A DNA stretch of 64,000 nucleotides from Chryseosolibacter sp036402075 (GTDB lineage: Bacteria > Bacteroidota > Bacteroidia > Cytophagales > Cyclobacteriaceae), in the NCBI GenBank assembly GCA_036402075.1, contig DASWTP010000151.1, positions 1-64,000 of the forward strand, given 5' to 3'. Position 1 is the stretch's first letter. Each line of letters starts with the position of its first letter. Positions 42,305-50,056 of this stretch are shown piece after piece. The position numbers were made by a program, and so were the translations under genes. The notes beneath the pieces were generated by a model that saw nothing but the letters and a program-made list of their open reading frames with translations, did no database searches and was not told the origin of the DNA.

Positions 42305-45187
42305 TTACTTAATCACAACCCGCTGTCTGACCGCTGCATGACGTTGAATCACTTCGATGAAATATACTCCGGGCCGCAAAGATCCTTGTGTCTCAAGGCG
42401 TATGTCTTCAGCAGAAACGCGGTCAAAAACTGTTCGCGACAACGTCTTCCCTATGGGGTCGATCAACTGAACGCTGATCGGGTCATCCATCACACTTTTC
42501 ACCGACAGGTGAATGTTATCCTGTGTCGTTGGGTTCGGGTAGACTTCCACTGAGAAACTGTCTTCCGGTCCGTTGTCCGGGTCGAGCGCGGTGACGAGTG
42601 ATTCGGCACTCTTCAATTTATCTTTAGGGACTTTCGTCCATTGATCATTCGTGTCTGGTCCTTTGTATTCCACGACCAGGCTGTCAGTTCCCGTGTACTC
42701 GAAGAAATAAACGGTGATGCGATGCGCGCCCTTCGCTTTTGCGACTGGCGTGCTACTGACGACTTTAAAATTATGAATGCCATCGTTATTCACCAGCAGC
42801 TGATCGCTTAACATTAACCGACTACCGTCATTCGATCCGACCCTGAACTCGTAGTTGCCGTCTTTCTCGATAAAAAGAAATCCATCAAACTTGAAATTGA
42901 AAAATTCCTCCTGTGTTTTCGGTGTGAGGGTAAATTCTGGTACCCGCCCGGTGAATTCTGCCTGTGACCAATTGATAGAATCGAGACTTGGCCACGCTCC
43001 TGTGCTGTGTTCATAATATAGGCCCGTAACATGGGTGTTGACGTCAACTGCGCCACTGGCAGCGCTTAAGTTCCCACTGTTGTCACGTGCTTTCACCGTC
43101 AGCTGATAATTGCCGTTTACGGGAATCGAATTAACCACGAAGACGGTGTCTGTACTGTTTGTCACTACGGAATCTTCTCCAAAATAAATCACGTAATCCT
43201 TCACCCCGCTGTTATCGGTTGATGGTTTCCAGGAAACAGTAACCCTTCCTACCCCCGTTTGTTCCGCGGTTACAGAACCTGGAACTGTCGGTGACTGCGT
43301 ATCGATCGTTGTGGTAACGGCAAGCGCTGCTGTGCCGGCAGGTGTATATTCAGACCTCGCATCGTTGCTCACCGCTCTAATCTTGTAATTGTAGGTCGTA
43401 GACGATGTCAGTCCGGAGTCCTTATACGTATTCACATTCGCGGCCGTAATGACTACAAGCTCCCAGGGGCTAAACGTGGTTTCGTTTATTTTTCTGCGTC
43501 TCCATATTTCGAACCCGGTCTCATTGGCTGATGCGTCCGTCCACGTGAGGTTGACTTCAACACCGGAGGCTACGCCACCAGCAAAGTTTGCGGGAGCGGT
43601 TATCGTCAGGGGAGCAGCATCGTTGAACACAATGTTTTTCGCTGCCGACATCGCGCTCGCGCATCCATCGAAGTTTGAAACCTGCAATGTATATTGCCCA
43701 GCGCCCATGGCCGATGTGATCGTTACGTTTTGCAACGAATCGTCATCATCTCCGGGAAAGTCCACGCGCGTTCCGTTTTTGAACCAACGATACCGGTCAT
43801 ACGAACCTTTCGCTTCCAGCACTGCAGCGTTGCCGGCATTTAAATCGCGAAGAAGCACGGTTCCTTTCTGGATGATTTCAGCCTGAGGCAATGCCTGTCC
43901 AGCCTTCACATCAATCTCCTGTGACCAAGGCTCCCACTGTTGTTCTGAAGGATTGGCAACCCGTGAAAATCGTGCGCGATATTTCCCTGCCGTGAGCGCA
44001 GTGTGTTTGGCGGTCGTTGCGCCCGAAATGGTCTGCCCATTCAATTGCCATTGGTACGCCAGATACCCTGCGGGAAGCTCAAGAGAAACCCCACTGGACC
44101 CACAGATGACGCCCGCACCAGCATAAAGGTGAAGATGTGTTTTGTTTGAGCCCAGGAACCAGCTGAAAAAATCCGGCTCACGATATGCGGATGCCCATGT
44201 GCCGTGGCCCAACTCGGGATATAGTGTATAGCGCACAACCGCACCTGCATCACGAAACTTGCGGATCATTGACTCGGTCTTTTGCGGATAAGGGTTTTTG
44301 TCCTGCCCGCCTTGAAAAATCCATAACGGGATATGCGCAATGGCGGGGGCCATTCCCTGCTGATTGATGAAGGCATCGCTGATGGGCGACATCATGGCGG
44401 CAGCTGCGAACATCCACGGGGCGCGCTTCAATGCTTCGAACGCACCTTGCCCGCCATTTGATAGCCCGTGAACGTAAATTCTGTTTTCGTCAATATTGTA
44501 TTTCTTCGAGATCAATCGCACAAGCCGGATCGCATCCTGAACGGTGCCTACATTCCAGCCATTGAGGTTCTGCGGTTGAAGCACGAATCCCGGGAATGCA
44601 CGCGGCTTTAACGTTGGATCATTAGGCAATTTACCCTCGGCATCGTTGCGGGCTCTCAGGTGAATATTGCCGCTGTTGGTCAGTTGATGATCATTGTTCA
44701 GGAGTTCGGAGGTTGCGTCCGTTGGAGCAGCTGGCGTGTTGCTGAGCGGTGACCAGTTCGCGTCAGCATGATAACATTTTTTGTCCCAGCAATTACCGCG
44801 TTCGCCAAGCCCGTGAAAGATCAGCACCAGAGGATATCCGGGCGAATAGGTCGCGTTGTAATTCTCTGGCTTAAGCAACCGGTAGTTCATAACGAACAGG
44901 TCACCGGTGCCAGTCTTCTCTTTAAGGTGTCCTTGCGAATAGGGTGACGAATCCCATGACGTCATGTCAAGGTAAGTATCGGTGTTTACCCCACCGTTTT
45001 TGCGAAAAGAAAACGTCTTATCTTCGACCAGGTAGTAGTAATTGGAAGCCGACTTGGCGATCCGAATATCTAGCGAACCATAGGGCGTGCTGTTATTGTA
45101 GACAAATGAAGTATCGACCTGAGCGCGTACTGAATGAAAAATTACAACAAACGCGAAGAGTAACCCAAAGCATTTTCCCATAGCCAT
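42305..45187 (-). CDS. Multidomain secreted esterase-like protein with PA14 and type IX sorting domain
   Basis: This 960-aa paralogue of the neighbouring esterase has the same order at the N-terminus: signal peptide, hydrolase with Ser243 in HGLSNGGQGAF, Asp in FQGGQDKNP and His in PELGHGTWASAYREPDFFSWF. It then adds an Ig-like segment, fibronectin type III modules at about 530-720, a PA14-like domain at about 730-870 (YYEHSTGAWPSLDSINWSQ, FEYTGTDSLVVEYKGP) and a type A sorting domain (VEVYPNPTTQDNIHL to RVVIK). FN3 and PA14 modules often bind carbohydrates. The pair arose by tandem duplication with domain gain or loss. Confidence 0.88.
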   Translation of the reverse strand: MAMGKCFGLLFAFVVIFHSVRAQVDTSFVYNNSTPYGSLDIRIAKSASNYYYLVEDKTFSFRKNGGVNTDTYLDMTSWDSSPYSQGHLKEKTGTGDLFVMNYRLLKPENYNATYSPGYPLVLIFHGLGERGNCWDKKCYHADANWSPLSNTPAAPTDATSELLNNDHQLTNSGNIHLRARNDAEGKLPNDPTLKPRAFPGFVLQPQNLNGWNVGTVQDAIRLVRLISKKYNIDENRIYVHGLSNGGQGAFEALKRAPWMFAAAAMMSPISDAFINQQGMAPAIAHIPLWIFQGGQDKNPYPQKTESMIRKFRDAGAVVRYTLYPELGHGTWASAYREPDFFSWFLGSNKTHLHLYAGAGVICGSSGVSLELPAGYLAYQWQLNGQTISGATTAKHTALTAGKYRARFSRVANPSEQQWEPWSQEIDVKAGQALPQAEIIQKGTVLLRDLNAGNAAVLEAKGSYDRYRWFKNGTRVDFPGDDDDSLQNVTITSAMGAGQYTLQVSNFDGCASAMSAAKNIVFNDAAPLTITAPANFAGGVASGVEVNLTWTDASANETGFEIWRRRKINETTFSPWELVVITAANVNTYKDSGLTSSTTYNYKIRAVSNDARSEYTPAGTAALAVTTTIDTQSPTVPGSVTAEQTGVGRVTVSWKPSTDNSGVKDYVIYFGEDSVVTNSTDTVFVVNSIPVNGNYQLTVKARDNSGNLSAASGAVDVNTHVTGLYYEHSTGAWPSLDSINWSQAEFTGRVPEFTLTPKTQEEFFNFKFDGFLFIEKDGNYEFRVGSNDGSRLMLSDQLLVNNDGIHNFKVVSSTPVAKAKGAHRITVYFFEYTGTDSLVVEYKGPDTNDQWTKVPKDKLKSAESLVTALDPDNGPEDSFSVEVYPNPTTQDNIHLSVKSVMDDPISVQLIDPIGKTLSRTVFDRVSAEDIRLETQGSLRPGVYFIEVIQRHAAVRQRVVIK

Positions 45188-45340
45188 TGCATTCCGATAA
45201 GAGAATAAAAAATTGACTCAGGGAAATAAAAAAAGCGTACCTGTCGCTCGCACCGTACAGTCAGGGCGGCACTTAATATTTAAAAACGTGAGCAGGTGAG
45301 TTTTTTAACGGCAGGCTGCTTTTCCGCCCGTTATGATTCG

Positions 45341-46312
45341 CTACGCGGGAACCGGCTTATTCGAGGGCCTTGGCTTCAATTGGAGCACCTGGAACATCTC
45401 CTGGTCCTTTACATAACCCGGATTTGCTGTCGTCAAAAGTTTATCGCCAGCAAAAATACTGTTAGCTCCGGCAAGGAAACACAGTGCTTGCTCCTCAAGA
45501 TTCATCCGAACTCGCCCTGCGGAAAGTCGAACCATCGCTTTGGGCATAATGATTCTTGCGGTAGCTATCATCCGGATCATTTCCCATACTGAAACCTTCT
45601 CCTGATTTTCCAGGGGAGTCCCTTCGACCGGGACCAGCGCATTGACAGGAACCGATTCGGGATGTTCACGCAGGGTTGACAAGGTGTGCAACATGCCAAT
45701 GCGGTCGTTCTCGTGTTCGCCCATACCAATAATACCTCCTGAGCAAACTGAAATTTTTGCCTGTCTCACGTTCTCGAGCGTTTCAAGGCGATCATTATAG
45801 GTACGGGTGCTGATGATATCACCGTAAAAATCTTCGCTTGTGTCAAGATTATGGTTGTAGGCGTACAGTCCCGCGTCTTTCAACTTTGTAGCCTGCTCAT
45901 GCGTTAACATTCCAAGGGTGCAGCACACTTCCAGCCCCATCGCATTAACCCCTTTCACCATGTCAAGCACTTTGTCGAAGTCGCGGTTGTCGCGCACTTC
46001 GCGCCATGCTGCTCCCATGCAAAAGCGGGTGCTTCCTGCGTCAAGGGCTTCCTTTGCTTTGTCCAGCACTTCATCCACCTCCATGAGTTTGTGCACTTTC
46101 ACGTTTGTGTGATATCGGGCAGCCTGAGGACAATATGAACAATCCTCGGGGCAGCCCCCTGTTTTTACTGAGAGCAATGTGCAGACTTGTACTTCGCCCG
46201 CTTCATGGAACTCACGATGGACAGTGGCCGCCCGATATATTAGTTCAAGGACAGGTGTATTATATATCTCCGCGATTTCTTCGCGTGTCCAGTTGTTTCT
46301 TATTAACGTCAT
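45341..46312 (-). CDS. bioB: Biotin synthase
   Basis: This 323-aa radical SAM enzyme inserts sulfur into dethiobiotin to make biotin. The SAM-cluster cysteines are 54, 58 and 61 (TGGCPEDCSYCPQAA); further marks are FCMGAAWREVRDNRDF, YNHNLDTSEDFYG, ICSGGIIGMGE-type VCSGGIIGMGEHENDR and LSAGRVRM with the cluster Arg. Length is normal. It lies 11 bp downstream of sppA. No other biotin genes are in the window. Confidence 0.97.
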   Translation of the reverse strand: MTLIRNNWTREEIAEIYNTPVLELIYRAATVHREFHEAGEVQVCTLLSVKTGGCPEDCSYCPQAARYHTNVKVHKLMEVDEVLDKAKEALDAGSTRFCMGAAWREVRDNRDFDKVLDMVKGVNAMGLEVCCTLGMLTHEQATKLKDAGLYAYNHNLDTSEDFYGDIISTRTYNDRLETLENVRQAKISVCSGGIIGMGEHENDRIGMLHTLSTLREHPESVPVNALVPVEGTPLENQEKVSVWEMIRMIATARIIMPKAMVRLSAGRVRMNLEEQALCFLAGANSIFAGDKLLTTANPGYVKDQEMFQVLQLKPRPSNKPVPA

Positions 46313-46323
46313 GATTTTCTAGT

Positions 46324-48093
46324 CTAGTGGATTTGCAATTCAAACGGAAGGATTGCTTCCGCACCCTGGTAACGCTGAACCTTCTTCATTTGTTTGTAAT
46401 ATACTTTCAAATCGCCAAGCTCGCTTTCCATTCTGTCGGCCATGGCATTTTCTTCCAGCTGGGTCATGAGCTGTTCGAGGAAAGGTTTTTCGCGCGGATA
46501 AAAACGCACCTTGTAGTCGTCCGAGATACTGGCTCGCCTTGCTGCTATTTCAACGGCATCGTTGAACCCACCGAGTACATCCACCAGTTTCCGTTCTTTG
46601 GCTTGCGACCCGGTCCAAACGCGGCCTGACGCAACACTTAAGATGTGCGATTGATTAACTCCCCTGCCTTCAGCAGCTTTTTGCGTGAAGGTATTGTAAT
46701 GATCCTCAAGATTTTTTTGGATAAAATTCTTCTCTGCCTGATTGAGTGGACGTGTCACCGTATAGGTATCACCAAAATCCCCGGTGCGCACTTCATCGAA
46801 TGTAATTCCCAATTTGTTGCCAAGGAAATCACTCATATCGAACAAGATCCCAAAGATGCCAATAGAACCAGTAATGGTGTGCGGCTGGGCAACAATTGTG
46901 TCGCATCCCATCGCCACGTAATAGCCACCCGATGCTGCATAGTCTGACATGGACGCTATAACCGGTTTCTCTTTTTTCGTGAGTTCAATTTCTCTCCAGA
47001 TCATGTCCGAGGAGCGGAACTCGCCACCCGGAGAATTGACACGCAGCACGACAGCTTTGATATTATCATTTTCACGCGCCTTGCGAATCTCCTCTACAAA
47101 CCGATCGGCTGCAATGACCTGCTCAGACTCATCATTCGAGCCCGGTATGATTGCTCCTTCGGCAACGATGACAGCAATTTCATTTTTCGAGCTCTTGTAA
47201 TTTGAATAGCTTTTGCGATAACGGTTGTATTTCACAAGCTTGATGTCGTCAATGTCATCAACTCCAACACGCGATTGAAGATTCTTTTGGAACTGATCCA
47301 TGTACAGCAATGAGTCAACGAGCTTAAATTCTACCGCTGCTGCTGCATTGTGAATCTGCATCTTATCAGAAACGTTTTTGAGGACGTCTTTCGGTACGTT
47401 CCTTGATTCTGAAATTTTTGTCAACACGTGGTCATAGATGGAGTTCACCATCTCCTGGAGCTGCGTGCGGTTTTCTACACTCATTTTGTCGAGCAGAAAA
47501 GGTTCTACAGCACTCTTGAATTCGCCTACCCTGAACACCTGTGGTTTTATCTCGAGTTTGTCGAGCAGGTTTTTGTAGAATCCGATCTCGGCTGTAAGTC
47601 CATTAAATTCTATTTCACCTTCCGGATGAAGATATACTTTATCTGCGGCTGAAGCGAGGTAATACGCACCTTCCGACATCACTTCGTTATAGGAGACCAC
47701 CCATTTCCCGCTTTCGCGGAAGTCGATTAATGACTCGCGGATTTCTTCAAGCGAAGCAAAACCCGTCATTGGGTAACTTACTTCAAGATAAATTCCTTTG
47801 ACCTTGTCATTCGTCTTGGCGTGTTTGATGGCGTCTTTCAACTGAAGAAGGCCAACCTTTGGAACGTTGCCGCCAACGATGGGAAGGCCTGCGAACGGGT
47901 CTTCCTGCTGAAGCTCGGAGATCTGAGCATCGAGTTTGAGGTGAAGCACAGAGTTATCAGCGATAACAACCTGCTCGTCAGAAGATGCGCTGGAAATCAA
48001 TCCCCCGATGAAAAAGACGGCAAGAAATACGAATACAATCATCGCCACCAGCGCGCCAAGACAGGAAGACAAAAACGCTTTACCAAAACTCAT
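46324..48093 (-). CDS. sppA: Signal peptide peptidase SppA, 67K type
   Basis: This 589-aa inner-membrane serine protease degrades cleaved signal peptides. One N-terminal helix lies at about 10-34. The catalytic dyad is Lys193 in GEFKSAVEPF and Ser388 in SDYAASGGYYVA, by analogy with E. coli SppA, in the duplicated 67K form. RVNSPGGEFRSSDMIW and TGSIGIFGI are also typical. It sits in a block with bioB on the minus strand and is divergent from folK. Confidence 0.95.
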   Translation of the reverse strand: MSFGKAFLSSCLGALVAMIVFVFLAVFFIGGLISSASSDEQVVIADNSVLHLKLDAQISELQQEDPFAGLPIVGGNVPKVGLLQLKDAIKHAKTNDKVKGIYLEVSYPMTGFASLEEIRESLIDFRESGKWVVSYNEVMSEGAYYLASAADKVYLHPEGEIEFNGLTAEIGFYKNLLDKLEIKPQVFRVGEFKSAVEPFLLDKMSVENRTQLQEMVNSIYDHVLTKISESRNVPKDVLKNVSDKMQIHNAAAAVEFKLVDSLLYMDQFQKNLQSRVGVDDIDDIKLVKYNRYRKSYSNYKSSKNEIAVIVAEGAIIPGSNDESEQVIAADRFVEEIRKARENDNIKAVVLRVNSPGGEFRSSDMIWREIELTKKEKPVIASMSDYAASGGYYVAMGCDTIVAQPHTITGSIGIFGILFDMSDFLGNKLGITFDEVRTGDFGDTYTVTRPLNQAEKNFIQKNLEDHYNTFTQKAAEGRGVNQSHILSVASGRVWTGSQAKERKLVDVLGGFNDAVEIAARRASISDDYKVRFYPREKPFLEQLMTQLEENAMADRMESELGDLKVYYKQMKKVQRYQGAEAILPFELQIH

Positions 48094-48155
48094 AAATCAC
48101 AATTTAGGGCTCAAAATAAGCAATACTCAATGGAATAAAAAAGTAAGTTTGCAAC

Positions 48156-48656
48156 GTGCAAAATGACTTAAACAATCGTGTTTTTCTACTACTGGGAACC
48201 AATATGGGTAACCGGTCAGCAAACCTGTTAGTCGCGAAAGAGTTACTTGAAATTACAGCCGGAAAGATTATAAAGGAGTCATCGATTTATGAAACGGCAG
48301 CATGGGGAAAAACTGATCAGGCTCACTTTCTCAACCAGGTTATTGAAATCGCTACTTCGCTCGCCCCACACGAACTTTTAGGCGCAGTATTGTCAACTGA
48401 AGAGCAGATTGGCCGGTCACGCGAGATGAAATGGGGGCCGCGGATAATCGACATCGACATACTTTTATATGATGAAATTATCATCACATCTGACTCGCTG
48501 ACCGTTCCTCATCCGGCAATGCATCTGAGGAAATTTACGCTTGTTCCGCTTGCTGAAATTGCCGGAGACGTTGAGCATCCAGTCTTTCAAAAACGAATCA
48601 GTGATCTGCTTCGGGAATGCAACGATTCCCTTCAGGTCGTCAGGCTAAGCTTATAG
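48156..48656 (+). CDS. folK: 2-amino-4-hydroxy-6-hydroxymethyldihydropteridine diphosphokinase
   Basis: This 166-aa enzyme pyrophosphorylates 6-hydroxymethyldihydropterin in folate synthesis. Family marks are LLLGTNMGNRSANL at the N-terminus, SSIYETAAWGKTDQAHFLNQV, and the metal-binding GPRIIDIDILLYD, followed by VPHPAMHLRKFTLVPLAEI. The start is GTG at 48156; the nearby ATG is in another frame. Its stop overlaps the convergent fabD by 6 bp. Confidence 0.95.
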   Translation: MQNDLNNRVFLLLGTNMGNRSANLLVAKELLEITAGKIIKESSIYETAAWGKTDQAHFLNQVIEIATSLAPHELLGAVLSTEEQIGRSREMKWGPRIIDIDILLYDEIIITSDSLTVPHPAMHLRKFTLVPLAEIAGDVEHPVFQKRISDLLRECNDSLQVVRLSL

Positions 48657-49526
48657 GCTGGCTACTTCCACTTCAGGTGTGATTTTCTTCACCAGACCCT
48701 GCAACACTTTTCCGGGACCACACTCAATATAAATCTTTGCTCCATCCTTCGTCATGCGCTGCACGGATTGTGTCCAGCGAACAGGAGCGGTAAGTTGCGC
48801 GATCAGGTTTTTCTTGATTTCAGTGTTGTCGGAAGACGGTGATGCATTTACGTTTTGATAAACCGGGCACTGCGCTTTCGAAAATGTAGTTCCTTCAATA
48901 GCCTTGGCAAGTTCTTCGCGCGCAGGCTCCATCAGCGGTGAGTGAAAAGCGCCACCCACTGGAAGTGGAAGTGCTCGTTTCGCGCCCGCAGCCTTCATTT
49001 TTTCGCAAGCGATATCAACACCTTTAATTGTTCCCGAGATTACAAGCTGACCGGGACAATTATAGTTAGCCGCAACAACAATCTCATCTTTGATGGAAGC
49101 ACAGATCTCCTCCACTTTCTCATCCGCAAGTCCGAGGATGGCCGCCATCGTGGATGGATTTACCTCACACGCCTTTTGCATAGCAAGGGCGCGCTTGTAA
49201 ACGAGCTTCAAGCCGTCCTCAAAGGAGAGTGTCTTATTGGCCACAAGTGCAGAGAATTCACCAAGCGAATGACCTGCCACCATATCCGGTGCAAATCCAT
49301 CGTTTGTTAGTGCAAGCACTACGGAATGAAGAAAAATTGCCGGCTGCGTTACTTTCGTTTGTTTGAGTTCATCCGCTGTTCCAGCAAACATGATGTCGGT
49401 GATCTTAAACCCCAAAATTGAATCGGCCTGATCAAGGAGTTGCTTTGCTTTGGCGTTGGTATCATAAAGATCTTTCGCCATGCCTGGAAACTGAGATCCT
49501 TGTCCTGGAAAAACGTATGCTTTCAT
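48651..49526 (-). CDS. fabD: Malonyl-CoA:ACP transacylase
   Basis: This 291-aa enzyme loads malonate on to ACP for fatty acid elongation. The N-terminal FPGQGSQFPGM, nucleophile Ser87 in GHSLGEFSAL, and His195 in GGAFHSPLMEPA are present, as is the late PVYQNVNASP segment. I start at the ATG at 49526 (MKAYVFPGQGSQ); the open frame upstream adds an unlikely hydrophobic tail. It is not adjacent to acpP and fabF, which lie 47 kb away. Confidence 0.96.
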   Translation of the reverse strand: MKAYVFPGQGSQFPGMAKDLYDTNAKAKQLLDQADSILGFKITDIMFAGTADELKQTKVTQPAIFLHSVVLALTNDGFAPDMVAGHSLGEFSALVANKTLSFEDGLKLVYKRALAMQKACEVNPSTMAAILGLADEKVEEICASIKDEIVVAANYNCPGQLVISGTIKGVDIACEKMKAAGAKRALPLPVGGAFHSPLMEPAREELAKAIEGTTFSKAQCPVYQNVNASPSSDNTEIKKNLIAQLTAPVRWTQSVQRMTKDGAKIYIECGPGKVLQGLVKKITPEVEVASL

Positions 49527-49633
49527 TACAAAAGGTTTTTTCGGAGGCAAAAATAGGACAATAAAAACCCAAAATCCAAATGGACACAAGTACCAATGCA
49601 ATTTGATAATCGGGTTCGGAAACGAAAGCCGCC

Positions 49634-50056
49634 TCAGCTTAGAAACCTCGATTTTAGCCCCGGTGTTGGAAGCATGCAGGATTCTTGCTTTCCAAAAATA
49701 CGGTAGCGATTGTTGGCCACCAGTTTGTAAAGGGCGTCACGAAATCCTTTTGGCAGGAATCGCACGACTGTAAACACTTTCCAGATACCTGGAAGATCTC
49801 TTGCAATTTCGATCAGGGCATCGCTTCGATCGTATAGCCGTCCACCCTTCAGAACAAGGATGCTATAAATTGCATCAGCCTGCACGTTAAAACCGGTGAG
49901 CATGTCTGCCGCAGCAGAAGATTGCAGGGAGGCAAATCGAAATTTTCCTTCCCGGTCTCGTTTAATGATGAACTGCACCGCGCCATTGCAGAGATTACAG
50001 ACACCATCGAAAAGAATGACGGGTGGGCCTGTTTCTATCGAAGCAGGTGAACCCAT
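49634..50056 (-). CDS. DCC-family thiol-disulfide oxidoreductase-like protein (DUF393)
   Basis: This 140-aa protein has the DUF393/DCC hallmark ILFDGVCNLCNGAVQFIIKRD near residues 14-34, with a CxxC pair, then FRFASLQSSAA and a conserved late RYRIFGKQESCMLPTP. It is predicted to be a soluble thioredoxin-like protein of unknown substrate. Its start overlaps the end of the large surface protein gene by 22 bp, implying cotranslation or a later start. Confidence 0.88.
   Translation of the reverse strand: MGSPASIETGPPVILFDGVCNLCNGAVQFIIKRDREGKFRFASLQSSAAADMLTGFNVQADAIYSILVLKGGRLYDRSDALIEIARDLPGIWKVFTVVRFLPKGFRDALYKLVANNRYRIFGKQESCMLPTPGLKSRFLS

Noticed and set aside
43449..43886. 145-aa open frame opposite the large esterase gene
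   Set aside because: It is antisense to a well-supported gene with sorting and PA14 domains and has no features of its own.
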